From Cupriavidus sp. EM10 (GTDB taxonomy: Bacteria; Pseudomonadota; Gammaproteobacteria; Burkholderiales; Burkholderiaceae): DNA of 64,000 bases. The position numbers and the translations under genes were made by a program. The notes below the pieces were generated by a model, which was given only the letters and a program-made list of their open reading frames with translations, searched no databases and was not told the origin of the DNA. Below are positions 10,585 to 19,946 of the stretch, one piece after another; the first letter of the stretch is position 1, and each line of letters begins with the position of its first letter. The stretch is from the NCBI RefSeq assembly GCF_018729255.1, contig NZ_CP076062.1, forward strand, positions 62,001 to 126,000, read 5' to 3'.

Positions 10585-11394
10585 ATGACACTCATCCTCG
10601 CCACGATTGAGCAGGACTGCGTGCTCGATCCCGATTTCGAGATGCCCCGTGTTGACAAGCTCGGCGTAGATACAGGGTTTGCCTACGATTCTAACCAGTT
10701 TGTCCGGCTAAGCAAGCGTCGCATACAGAGTGTCGGCCTGACGCAGAACCTGGATGGCGGCCGCCGCAATGCCATCATCGGTAAGAAGGCTGTGGACCTC
10801 GACCTAGTGCTGAAGTTCTCGCCGGGGGTCGTCGCTGCGCGCCCCAATTATCCGCTTGTCATCCGTTTGCTCGAGACGGCGCGCCGATCGCAGCGCGGCT
10901 CCTCCCCGTGGTTCGATGTCGTGCTGGTCGACCAGATGCTGTCGGTTGTGTTGCGCGAAGCGCCAGGCCAGCTCCACCTCCATGCGCTATTCCTCGACGA
11001 CAAACGCATGGAGAAGGCGGGCGCCTTCCTCGCATGTCACGGTGTCACGTACGAACGAGTGCATCCCGAAGCGTTTGCGCCCCTGGCCCTGTCCAACGCC
11101 GCGCAGTGCTACCAATGGACCCAGAGATTTGGCGATCTCCGGCCGTTACGGGCCGCGGCGTTGGAGCTAAGCCGACGCCTTGTCGCGGTGCGAGGCGCGC
11201 GCAAGGCAAAGGCTCCGCCGTCGGGCAAAGCAATGCTGATGCGACTCGATGACGAACTGGCCGGCATTGCGGAGTCACTTGGCGTTGGGCTTGACGATGC
11301 TTATACATTGCTGGGGGCGGCCGTCAAGTTTGGCTTTGCCCGGCCTGACCCGCGCAAACGTCTGGCGGTCATGGAGCCGCTCTACTTGATCTAG
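10585..11394 (+). CDS. putative TnsA-like protein, no visible nuclease motif
   Basis: A 269-residue protein starting at ATG 10585, between tniQ and tnsB, the place for a TnsA. Two parts support this. One is the block FLACHGVTYERVHPEAFAPL followed by ALSNAAQCYQ, resembling the end of the TnsA nuclease domain (GIxFxVVTExD...LxxNxxxL). The other is a C-terminal winged-helix-like tail (LGVGLDDAYTLLGAAVKFGF, then MEPL). The PD-(D/E)xK residues (PDF...EVK) are not recognisable. It may be an inactive TnsA, or an unrelated accessory protein in that position. No frameshift is seen, in contrast to its neighbours. Confidence 0.35.
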   Translation: MTLILATIEQDCVLDPDFEMPRVDKLGVDTGFAYDSNQFVRLSKRRIQSVGLTQNLDGGRRNAIIGKKAVDLDLVLKFSPGVVAARPNYPLVIRLLETARRSQRGSSPWFDVVLVDQMLSVVLREAPGQLHLHALFLDDKRMEKAGAFLACHGVTYERVHPEAFAPLALSNAAQCYQWTQRFGDLRPLRAAALELSRRLVAVRGARKAKAPPSGKAMLMRLDDELAGIAESLGVGLDDAYTLLGAAVKFGFARPDPRKRLAVMEPLYLI

Positions 11395-11403
11395 GACGAT
11401 GTC

Positions 11404-13879
11404 ATGGCGGTTGATCTCTCTGCGCTTGTCGATTTCCGAAGCGTGGTGCGGGCCAAGTTTGGCACCACCGACTTTCATCACTACCGCTACCTGCTCAGTG
11501 ACGAATGCAAAGGGGTCGCGGCGTTCTTTGACCTCGACTACGGCGGCGTTAACATGGACAAGATGTTCATCGTCCAGCCGCTGTCGCTGCTCGCCACAAT
11601 GGACGACGACATCGAGGAAGCGAGGGACGTCTGGCCTCCCCCGGAGCTGAATCGCCCGCAAAGAGAGCAGGACGGCGAGAAGGGCTACCTGGAAACCTGC
11701 TGGGACGGTCGATGGGATGCCGTCAAAGGCATCGTCGCCCAGGACGAGGCAGACATGGATCTTCTCGAAGGTCATCCCGTCGCGGAGTTATTTCTGAACG
11801 CCAGATGGCGCGAAAGCGTGATCGAGCGGCACGCCGCGAAGCGCAAGATCTCGATGGTGTCGTTGCGACGGCATCTTGGGACGTTTTTGCGTTTTGGTGG
11901 GACTAAAGAGGCGCTGATACCGCAGACGCTGGGCCACTGCGGCGCACCTGGTCAGCCAAAGAGCGAGTGGGACCACAAGAAAAATTCGGTCGCAAGACGA
12001 CTACGCAGCGACGGGGGCGCGCGGCGTGGAACGGACGCAACGGTGTTGGCCCTTTTTGGGTGAAACGCATTACCGACGCGTTCGACGTGATCATTGAGCG
12101 CGACAAGGAAGGAGCCTGGTCAACCCTACAGAATGACGACCTGTTTCTCGGCGTGTTTTTCGACAATTGCTGCTTCGAGACCGACGCAGACGGCCAACTG
12201 CATGCGATCGATTCATCGTGCTACCCGACCTATCGGCAGATTCTGTATCACCGCGACCGCATCTTGTTGAAGCGGCCGGAATTGCTTCCAGAGTGGAAGA
12301 CGCTTTCCCATCTGCATGGGGATATGCCACCGATCTGACCTATGGTGTTCTGAGCATTGGGGACATCGACGCCACGCCATTTGTAGACTACGTGCTCGGA
12401 GTCGCCAAGGACGAGACGCTTCCCTTCAGCAAGGATAATTGTATTCAGATTGGTAGCCCCACCTTGTTCTTGGGGTTCAGTCGAGACAGCGGGGCCGCGG
12501 TTGGTTGTGAGGTCGATTGCAATCCGGAGTACGGCGACCCTTACCGGTACTGCATGTACGACATGATGCTTGCCATGGAGGACAAGGCGGAGAAACTTCG
12601 TGAACTCGGTCTGGATCCCGCTAGGCTGCCGGGCATAGTGTCCGGCGGTTTTGATGTCATTGTGGCGGACCGGGGGCCGGCGGCTTCGCAGAAAGTTATG
12701 CAGTGGACCGTCGCACAGAAGATGGACATACGGCTCACCCGCTCCGGTGCGCCGATGGACAAAGGCACGGGGGAACGTGGGATCGGCCAGATCAAGAGTT
12801 GGTTTCGCAAGCAACGGCGCGCGATGCGCAAATTGATCGTTCGGAGGACCCTGCGAAAGCTCAGGGCGCTTCCCCTGACGTTTCAGAATCAGCAGTACAT
12901 CATGGATCATCACAGGCAGCGCAATGAAGCCAAGAAGCGACGCGTCACCATTGTGTCGAAGTCGGCATTCCTGCGCGCTGTCATCGAAGCGATGAACGAG
13001 GTCAACCTCATGAGGAAGAAGGATCCACGGTGCCTGACGGAAGACATGCTGTTTAGCCCCCATCCTCCGGAGCCGACCGCTGCTTCCATCTTCAACTACT
13101 ACCAAGGATTGCGTCGGGGACGGCAAACTATCCCCGACGTGCCGTCGACTTGCGCGAATCGTTGCTATTCCTTGAGGATTGTCCTGTTGTTCGAGGCAGG
13201 ATTCATTTGGCAGGATGTCCCTGCTGGTACGGCAGCCCGGCCTGCCATGAGATCGGCCGCGAGGGGCTGAACGTCTGGTCGCACACGTCGAGGACAAGGC
13301 TCTCGATCCGAAGGCCGGCCATGAAGTAATGGTTCGCGCCACGCGCATACCGGGCAAGAACCTTGTCTGGTGCCTCCTGGATACGGGGAATGGCTGTTAC
13401 TTTCCCCGGATACGAAATCGGGCGCTGCGTACGGCGTGACACGGGACCTCTCGGATACGCGTGCGGTCCAGGATAAGTGGTGTATGGATAATGAGACTGC
13501 ACGTACGAAAAAAGTGGTCGCGCGGGTGAACGCTGCGTTGTCGGCCAAGGCGGTTGCCAAAGCGGAACAGATTCTGGCTAGGATGGCGCAGGAGGGTGAT
13601 TTGTGGACTGGCGTCAAGGACATCGATCGGCCTGCCCAAGCCAAAGCGAGACAGGAAGAAAAAGTGGCGCGCTTCCAGCAAGCCGCAGCGGGAAGTGGGC
13701 TTCCGGAGATTGGAGTGGTACCGACCGAACCGACGGCGTTGTCGCAGCACTTGCCACCGGTCCGCCCGAAAAGAAAGTGTCATACGCGCGCGGTTGCCGA
13801 CATGCTCGCGGCGTCGGCAACGGAGCCCGCTCCAGCGAGCTCAACCGATAGCGCCACGTCGGATCCCGATGCGCCATAG
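11404..13879 (+). CDS. TnsB-like DDE transposase (five frameshifts)
   Basis: Retroviral-integrase-fold transposase, about 826 residues when five one-base losses are repaired (A run 11980-11984, G 12318-12321, C 13132-13135, GG about 13276, G 13385-13388). The N-terminal winged-helix region reads LEGHPVAELFLNARWRES then VSLRRHLGTFLRFGG. The motif YPTYRQILYHR matches the PSYxQFxYW block of TnsB. The catalytic candidates are Asp in IGDIDATPF (12359 on), Asp in VIVADRGP (about 12665), and Glu in GTGERGIGQIKSWF (about 12770), the order and spacing of TnsB/MuA. It abuts the TnsA-like gene (10-base gap) and lies nearest the right end. Confidence 0.72.
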
Positions 13880-13937
13880 CGCGATGGAGTCTGGCCGCAG
13901 CCTCATCTGTGAGGAGGCAATCGCCAGGCTGCTTTCC

Positions 13938-14099
13938 TGCCTTTATTGTCCAAGTGGCGATTACGCAAGAAAAAGCCTCCCGGGCTCCATGTGCGGTTTC
14001 CAAGCGTCTGGCGCGCGTTAGGGAGCCAATCCAGCAAAGGATTCGAAGATTTTCTTTGCCTTTATTGTTTGAATCTTGCAGGTTTATTGTTTCCCGACA
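13938..14099 (+). repeat. Tn7-type right end: three TnsB-site-like repeats and terminal ACA
   Basis: Three same-orientation copies of TTTATTGT lie at 13942-13949, 14061-14068 and 14083-14090. The first two are extended to TGCCTTTATTGT. The outermost copy is followed by exactly nine bases (TTCCCGACA) to a terminal ACA at 14097-14099. Tn7's own right end reads CTTTATTGTCCGCCCACA, with the same core, the same nine-base spacing and the same ACA terminus. I therefore place the transposon boundary at 14099. The following five bases are GAACC; no matching left end with GAACC plus TGT was found in the window. Confidence 0.62.
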
Positions 14100-14158
14100 G
14101 AACCATCATGGTTCCCAAGACCGTCACCGTCCTCGAGCGACGCGCGGCTTAACCGCCC

Positions 14159-14193
14159 AGCCCACCGGACCAATGTCTGGTGGGCTTTTTCTT
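14159..14193 (+). terminator. intrinsic terminator just outside the transposon right end
   Basis: AGCCCACC (14159-14166) pairs with GGTGGGCT (14179-14186), followed by TTTTTCTTT. It lies 60 bases beyond the proposed transposon boundary, so it may belong to the gene at whose 3' side the element inserted. Only a 14-codon tail (MVPKTVTVLERRAA, 14109-14152) is readable before it. Confidence 0.8.
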
Positions 14194-14350
14194 TCTGTTC
14201 GGTCACGGCCCGGATCTATACCTGCTTGTAGGGCATCACCCCTTACCAGGCATGTGGAGAGTCGGGGCGCCCTGCGGCCCGTTCCTCCAATCCAACCACC
14301 GCCCAACCGTCCTCACAGGGCGGCCCCAAGGGCATCACCAAGGATAGATG

Positions 14351-14557
14351 ATGCGAACCGACAAGCAGGTTGTCGAGCAGACGAACGAGTTGGCCAGACA
14401 ACTCTACGAGTTGCGGGGCTATCACGTACGACAAGGGTATCGCTTTGACAAGGCCACCCATCCTCATGAGGTCGAGGCATGGCGTGGCGCCTGTGCGGCG
14501 CAGCGTTTGCTGACCGACACGGACCCCGAGGATGCACTCGCAAACGTGGAGGACTGA
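14351..14557 (+). CDS. small hypothetical protein (68 aa)
   Basis: Begins MRTDKQVVEQTNELARQLYE. Two tandem ATGs (14348, 14351) follow AGGA at 14341; spacing favours 14351. It is hydrophilic, with alpha-helical character and no membrane segment. I do not recognise the family. It starts the accessory block to the right of the transposon and reads in the same direction as the next gene. Confidence 0.55.
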   Translation: MRTDKQVVEQTNELARQLYELRGYHVRQGYRFDKATHPHEVEAWRGACAAQRLLTDTDPEDALANVED

Positions 14558-14662
14558 ATCTACTGGTTTGGCATCGTCCACGGCAGCTATCAAACGCCTG
14601 TAGAGACTCGCCCTGTGGCAAGCACTTTCGGCACAATTCCCGAATCGGAGAAAGGCACAGAA

Positions 14663-15037
14663 ATGAAAACAATCGAGACTGGCAAGCATGCGGGCTGCGT
14701 GCGTGGTTTTATCCATTCTACGGAGGCCTGGTATCACCGCGGCAAGACATCCGTGCTCGATGAAGTGTTGTTTGGCTTCTATGCCCCGGAAGGCGGCACC
14801 ACCGGGGAGATGCGTGTGGTGTGGCGAGAGCTTGGTCGCGACATCGTTCCAGAACTCACAGTCTTTGACGACGCATGGGCGGCGCTGGCGGAATTCGGTG
14901 ACCTTTTGGCATTGATGTCCGCCGCAGACGCCAAGCACGTAACGGGCAAGCAGTTCTGCGAAATGCTCGTGCAATGCCGCTTTGTCGACATGACCGAGCG
15001 GGTCGAGGGGGAACGTCCCTGGCTGCAGAAGGCCTGA
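14663..15037 (+). CDS. hypothetical protein (124 aa)
   Basis: Starts MKTIETGKHAGCVRGFIHST at ATG 14663 with GGAG/AAAGG upstream. It is acidic, cytoplasmic and about 124 residues, rich in Trp/Glu (EMRVVWRELGRDIVPELTVF). No domain is recognised. A strong terminator 20 bases after its stop closes the unit, supporting a real expressed gene. Confidence 0.6.
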   Translation: MKTIETGKHAGCVRGFIHSTEAWYHRGKTSVLDEVLFGFYAPEGGTTGEMRVVWRELGRDIVPELTVFDDAWAALAEFGDLLALMSAADAKHVTGKQFCEMLVQCRFVDMTERVEGERPWLQKA

Positions 15038-15057
15038 ACCCAAGTCTGATCTAAACC

Positions 15058-15097
15058 AACCCCGGTTGCTCTCTCGAGCTGCCGGGGTTTTTCTTTT
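15058..15097 (+). terminator. intrinsic terminator
   Basis: AACCCCGG (15058-15065) pairs with CCGGGGTT (15082-15089), followed by TTTTCTTTT. It ends the unit of the 124-residue hypothetical gene and lies next to the convergent HNH gene. Confidence 0.85.
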
Positions 15098-15108
15098 GTG
15101 GCCCGCTT

Positions 15109-16113
15109 TCAGGTACGAGGCCTTGTGGCCAGTCCCGAAAGCCACCAGGACGGGGCGCGATGGTACACATTCGCCCGATGCCACGCGAGGTACTTGCACA
15201 TATCTGCGTCGGGCTGACGCAACCTGAGCGCCCCCGTTAAGACCGAGATGCCACGGTAGCGACAGTAGTCCCCGTACTCGGACGACATGAGTAGGCAGCC
15301 ATCGTCATCGAACGACACCAAGCCGCGGCAAAATGCCATGTCGACATGGGTGGCGAGCAGTAAAACGTTGGATAAGTCCATCCGTTCTGCGTCGGTGCAG
15401 GCGGACCAAGGCTTGAGGTGGGTTACGCAAAGTAGGGCGGAGTCCCCAAGCCCAGTTAAGTCGCAGCGAGTCACGTGGAGTCGGAGCAGGGCCTTCCTGA
15501 TCAAATCCAGGCCTACTTGCTGTCTCGCAAGCTGGTCGGCCTCAGACTTGGCGGGAATATGGGCCGTTGCTTGTCGGAACTGGTGCAACAGCGAGGCTTC
15601 CGTCTCAATCTCTGCTATGGAGCTCGGAGGAATGGCCACAAGCGAGTTTGAAGCTTCAGCCGGCTCCGCAGCTGGCAACGCCACCATCCGAGGCGGCGAC
15701 ATTAGTATGGCCGCACCTTCCCGATAGAGATCGTCTGGGTTCAGGAGGCCTATGCGGACATCGTGATAGTGGCCCAGGAAACTCAGCGCTTCGTGCGTAT
15801 TGGCAAACCCAATCCCGAGCCAGTCGGCGCCACGTTGATGGCCCGCATAGCGCTTAGTGACGGCGAGTTGTCGGGTAATCCACGCCGTGATCTTCCGCGG
15901 GCGGGTGGCCGTCGACTCGATGCGCTCAGTACAAATGGCGAGCTCCAACTGGTGGCCAGGCAGCGTAGCGGACCAGTAGAGCGAGCACGCCAGCCTCCCA
16001 TGCCGCACCAAGCCCACGCCGTCGCTCAGGCCACGTTGTGCCGGCGCCAAGAAAGCGATCTCTGCCTTCCTGACGATGTGCTCCCAGCAAGAGGGGACGA
16101 CGGGAACAGTCAT
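15109..16113 (-). CDS. HNH endonuclease
   Basis: A 334-residue protein whose C-terminal third is an HNH_2-type nuclease. It reads TRCDLTGLGD (first Cys of the finger and the TG turn), then CVTHLKPWSAC (the catalytic His of the H-x-KPW motif), SNVLLLATHVDMAFCRGLVS (Asn and His of the motif), and SFDDDG. The N-terminal 200 residues are not recognised and could bind DNA or sense modification. The family includes McrA-like and solitary restriction nucleases. An orphan C5 methyltransferase lies 5 kb away, but a link is only inference. It converges with the preceding plus-strand gene. Confidence 0.75.
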   Translation of the reverse strand: MTVPVVPSCWEHIVRKAEIAFLAPAQRGLSDGVGLVRHGRLACSLYWSATLPGHQLELAICTERIESTATRPRKITAWITRQLAVTKRYAGHQRGADWLGIGFANTHEALSFLGHYHDVRIGLLNPDDLYREGAAILMSPPRMVALPAAEPAEASNSLVAIPPSSIAEIETEASLLHQFRQATAHIPAKSEADQLARQQVGLDLIRKALLRLHVTRCDLTGLGDSALLCVTHLKPWSACTDAERMDLSNVLLLATHVDMAFCRGLVSFDDDGCLLMSSEYGDYCRYRGISVLTGALRLRQPDADMCKYLAWHRANVYHRAPSWWLSGLATRPRT

Positions 16114-16436
16114 TCAAACCCCCGGTTCGGTCGGGATGTTTCACGAGCCTCCGCGGTGCTCCGGGTCACCGGAGACTCGGCTGTAGCCCCCAGCGCAACA
16201 CTAGAACTGCCACAGCAACAAGACGACATGGGGGAAGGGAAAGTAGCCCCATCCTCTTGTTCGGTTAGATGGCCCGCGGCCGAGCGACCGTTCGATTTCT
16301 CGCAGGCCGCCGTCAGCGCACGTGTAGGCCAATTTCCACCGCATGGCTACAACCTATAGGCTGCAGATCAATCGACACCGGCCTACGAAAGCGTTGCAGA
16401 TCCCCATCAATGCCGCGGACAAAACAGCAGATTTTG
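16114..16436. other. intergenic region without a convincing gene
   Basis: About 320 bases separate the divergent HNH and recombinase genes. No ORF here looks conserved. The right part grades into the recombinase promoter region, annotated separately. Confidence 0.5.
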
Positions 16437-16445
16437 GCGGGGGAA

Positions 16446-16486
16446 ACGGCAAATATGTGCCGTTATTCGCACCCATATATATAATG
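16446..16486 (+). promoter_or_regulatory. promoter with overlapping operator-like inverted repeat
   Basis: A perfect consensus -10 TATAAT lies at 16480-16485 in an unusually AT-rich stretch, 50 bases before the recombinase ATG. The inverted repeat ACGGCA-6-TGCCGT (16446-16463) covers the -35 side, the position expected for a repressor site. Confidence 0.55.
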
Positions 16487-16536
16487 TAGCTAACAGTCAA
16501 GCGTGAAGCACCCCTCCACACATCCCGCGAGCGCAC

Positions 16537-17712
16537 ATGGCCAACAAGGAAATCTTCGAGCCGAAAGCCGTCGACTGGCAGAACAACCCCGAACAAGCCT
16601 TTGACGGCTGGCTCTCAACGCTGAAGGGTCGCCGAAAGGATGCACCACAGCTGAAAGTCTCCTCAGTTGAGATCTACAAGCTGCAGTGGGGGAAGTTCCT
16701 CTCGTTCCTGGACGAAAGGAAGATCCCGGTCACCGAGACAACGGCGAAGGATGTCTCAGACTTTCTGTCGACGCTCGCGGAGACAAACTCGTCAAGCCAG
16801 CGGGAACGATATCGTGCGCTCCTGGAACGGGTATTCAAGCACCTGCTTGGCGCCGATGCAACCACCAACGAGCGGCTCAATCCCGCTAGCTGTTCGTCCC
16901 AAGGGATAGAGCCGGGTAGAAAGAATTTATTGAATACATCGCTGCAAATGGGCTTCCTGCGCCGGTCTGAGTACGACGGGCTGGTCTCCCATCTGAACAG
17001 CGCACTCAAGCCAGCAAGCGACATCACCGCGCACCGCAAACAGCTACGTGACCGAGCCATGGTGGCGGTGTTTCTCGGGGCAGGCCTGAAGGTTCACCAG
17101 GCACTGAGCTTGACTGTTAGCTGCATCGAGACGAAACGTGCCGTACAAATCACCGTTCAGGAAGAGGATTCGAAGTTCTTCCACCAGGTCCGCGTCATGC
17201 CGTTCGCCGCGGACCTGCTCAAACGATGGTTGGCGCAGCGACGGAAGTGGGAGCGCGAATGTCTGAAGAAGGGTCGCAAGGTGGGCGATCTGGTTTTTCC
17301 GGCGGAGATTGTTGATCCCAACAGGCTGCAGGCCCTCGAGAAAGATTCGCCGGTGGCAAAGCCCAGCACCAGCTCATGGATCGACCTCATCGAAGCAGGG
17401 GGCGCTACAGCGAACTCCCGGGGTGGCCGTAATGGCACCGGTGCGCGGTTGGTTGGGCGTGCGATGAACTCGGTAATGGCACTCCGCATCTGTGAGGCGG
17501 TCATGCAGGAGTCGGGGGTGTACACGAGTCGGGAGGAGGCGTCTGCCGAGAGCATCAGCCCCCAAATACTCCGGAACAGCTTTGCCGCGGCTCTTTTTGC
17601 GTCAGGCGAAACGACGTTGGGCGTGCAGCACCAGCTGGGGTTTGCGGAAGAAATCTCCGCTGCGCGAGTGAAAGCCGCGTGGGATTCCTGGCGCAGCTTT
17701 GGCAATGACTAG
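16537..17712 (+). CDS. tyrosine-recombinase-like protein with degenerate active site
   Basis: A 391-residue protein with a SAM-like core-binding N-terminus (about residues 20-110) and a recombinase fold (about 170-385). The family landmarks are present but altered. Box I reads GLKVHQALSL where the catalytic Arg should be (GxRxxE). Box II reads SPQILRNSFAAAL, keeping Arg but replacing the first His with Gln. LGH is LGF, and no Tyr is seen near the C-terminus (AARVKAAWDSWRSFGND). It is thus probably not a working recombinase; a DNA-binding role is possible. The frame is intact throughout, which argues that it is maintained. Confidence 0.65.
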   Translation: MANKEIFEPKAVDWQNNPEQAFDGWLSTLKGRRKDAPQLKVSSVEIYKLQWGKFLSFLDERKIPVTETTAKDVSDFLSTLAETNSSSQRERYRALLERVFKHLLGADATTNERLNPASCSSQGIEPGRKNLLNTSLQMGFLRRSEYDGLVSHLNSALKPASDITAHRKQLRDRAMVAVFLGAGLKVHQALSLTVSCIETKRAVQITVQEEDSKFFHQVRVMPFAADLLKRWLAQRRKWERECLKKGRKVGDLVFPAEIVDPNRLQALEKDSPVAKPSTSSWIDLIEAGGATANSRGGRNGTGARLVGRAMNSVMALRICEAVMQESGVYTSREEASAESISPQILRNSFAAALFASGETTLGVQHQLGFAEEISAARVKAAWDSWRSFGND

Positions 17713-17791
17713 TGACTCGCCGGCAGGTCGCCGCCCCCCGTCCGGCGATCGCGGCAGCCACGACGCCACGTCATGCACACGAAATAGGCCA

Positions 17792-17860
17792 GCCGAGCGG
17801 CTCAAAGCCGCGTGGGATAGCTGGCGCAGATTCTCGCCGGCCCGATGCTTCAGGGGTTGA
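17792..17860 (+). pseudogene. C-terminal remnant of a second, related recombinase
   Basis: The 23 codons AERLKAAWDSWRRF... repeat the C-terminus of the preceding gene (RVKAAWDSWRSF). AAAGCCGCGTGGGAT and CTGGCGCAG are shared at DNA level (17670-17696 versus 17802-17829). It has no body upstream, so it is a leftover of a duplicate or of recombination between related genes. Its stop overlaps the end of the convergent dnaJ-like gene. Confidence 0.5.
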
Positions 17861-19786
17861 CGGCCGCCGGCGCTATCCCCCGTGCCAGTTCGGAGACGAG
17901 GGCGGCCATCCTGGAGCAATGCCCGCGCTTTTCTGGCGCAATATCCGCCAGTTCCGACGCCCATCGCTTGTAGCGAATGAATGTAGACGGCTTCAATGCA
18001 GCGAGCCTTTCCATCTGACCCGAGTCCGAGACCACGACCGCGCTGACGATGCCATCGCCCAAGAGCGAGGCAATGCCGTAGTCCTCAAGCTCCGCGCTCT
18101 CATCGTTGAGCAGCCTGCTTGGGGCTCGTTTGCCTGGAAGGGTAGTTCCCAAGCCGGCCCCAATGATATCTATCGTCAGGCCCGCAGCGTTCAACGCACT
18201 GAATCTCCCGGCGTGGCCGACCAACTCCTCAAACGTCTCATCGACCTCCCGCAGAGCATCAATCAGAGCCTTTGGTGTCAACGCGCCGGCAGCTAACAGT
18301 TGCACCCGCTTACCAAAGAGCCGGTGCCGGGATGCGTCCGTGATGATGGCACCGGCGGCCGATGCGTAGACCAGACAGGCATAGTTTCCGATTGCTACCA
18401 ATCGGTCCCCGAGCTCCATCTGCCGGAGAGCCCGCAGAAAGGAAACCAGCGTTGAAGGCGCATGCTGGCCTGCGAACAGCGTCTTGTTGATGCCCTCCAC
18501 CGATAGCATGCTCGTGCGCAAATCGGCAAAGCGCTGCGCCGTTTGCTTTTGCCCGCGCCAGGCATAGAAACCGTCCGCATAATCTGAGAACGCCTTGGAG
18601 GCAAGGCTGTAGTTGGCGAACTCCTGCGCTGTCATTGTCCGAATGTGGAAGTCGGCCACCGCCTCGGCATAGACGATCTGCCGCATCCTCGGTGTCTCGC
18701 GCTCCGATGCTCGCAATGGCTCGGATTCAGGATGGCGGGTGGTCGCTGGCCTGGCCTGTTCCTGGTCCGTTGACGGCTCAGGCTCCAACCCAGCAAATCG
18801 CCGCAGGTGAAGGCGCTGCTTGTCCGACAACGTGCCCTTGGGGATATCAATACTGACGTGAAGGACCAGGTCCCCGGACCCATCCCCGCTCCTCAGCCCT
18901 TGCCCAGCAAGCCTGAGGTACTTCCCGGCGCGTGTCCCGGCGGGAATCTTGATTTGGAGATCGCTGCCCAAGACTTCGAATGTTCGGGTGGCACCAAGCA
19001 TTGCGTCGATGCAATCGATTCGGATCTCCGTGTAGACATTCAGTCCCCGAACGTGGCCAAGCTTGTGCTTCTTGACTTGAATGATGCAGTAGAGGTCTCC
19101 TGGGGCGCCGCCGTTGAAGCCTGGGCCGCCTTTCCCAAGTAGCCGGAGGTTGCAACCATTGTGCGTCCTTGCCGGCACCGTCACTTCGAATAGATGATCC
19201 CTCGATAGGTAGCCGCGTCCTGTACACCAAGGGCAGCGCGTCCTGGCCCTAGCTCGGCCCCTACCACTACACGCGTAGCAGCCAATACCGCCGCATTCAG
19301 GACACTCCGTCGTGTATGCGTGGAAAAGGAAGCCAGTCCCGTCGCAAAGCGGGCAGTCGTCATCGGCGAGCCAGCCGACTCTCACGTACCCACCACGAAG
19401 CACTGTCTGCACATCGGTAGTGGCCTTCACGAACAAGTCGCGGCCGTGCTCCGGGGGCTTTGGCGGGGGTTGCGCCGCGAGGATTGGCGTTGATGCCGGC
19501 TCGGTCCAGAATCGAAATCGTCATCGCCGTCGGCTTCGTCGTCTGCCGCGAAGCCGCCGAACCCTGTGCGCGCATCGTAGGCCTGCTTGCGCGCGTCATC
19601 GGACAGAACGGCGTAGGCGCGATTGATGTCCTTGAGCCGCTCTTCGGCCAATTTCCGCTCGGCTTCCGGGGCCTTGGACAGTCGATCCGGATGCCACTTC
19701 TGGGCAAGGCGCCGGTACGCGGTGCGTATAGTTGCCGCATCAGCGTCAGGGCTGACTCCCAGCGTCTGATAGTGGTTCTCCGACAT
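17850..19786 (-). CDS. DnaJ-like co-chaperone with an extra C-terminal domain (one frameshift)
   Basis: The start is ATG 19786. The J domain is complete (HYQTLGVSPDADAATIR, with HPD in QKWHPDRL). One base is missing near 19506. Four zinc-finger CxxCxGxG-type repeats follow (CPLCDGTG, CPECGGIG, CYACSGRG, CPWCTGRG), then the two-barrel substrate domain (IKIPAGTRAGKYLRLAGQGL, DLVLHVSIDIPKG). A normal DnaJ ends there, at about 375 residues. This one continues about 270 residues with an unrecognised alpha-rich domain containing hydrophobic stretches (GNYACLVYASAAGAIITDA). It would act with DnaK in the cytoplasm; what the added domain targets is unknown. Confidence 0.8.
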
Positions 19787-19907
19787 CCCAGGAACGTGTG
19801 TCTTGTGGGCCAAAGCGGAAGCGTGGCACAAGCGCGCAATATTGCATAGGGTGTCTCAGATTGCGCCATGGCGTGGTCCTGGCCGGCGGCAATCGCAAGC
19901 CCCAAAG

Positions 19908-19942
19908 AAAAAAGGCCATCGGGAGAACCCGAATGGCCTTTT
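19908..19942 (-). terminator. intrinsic terminator for the minus-strand small membrane gene
   Basis: AAAGGCCAT pairs with ATGGCCTTT around a CGGG/CCCG inner stem. On the minus strand the stem runs into TTTTTTTCTTT. It directly follows the stop of the 70-residue gene. Confidence 0.8.
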
Positions 19943-19946
19943 CACA

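Noticed and set aside
12248..13357. Minus-strand ORF opposite the TnsB-like gene
   Set aside because: Antisense to the DDE region; composition is Arg/His-rich and the plus frame carries the conserved motifs.
14109..14152. 14-codon ORF MVPKTVTVLERRAA as a leader peptide
   Set aside because: No regulatory codon run or competing hairpins; more likely the tail of a gene or chance before a terminator.
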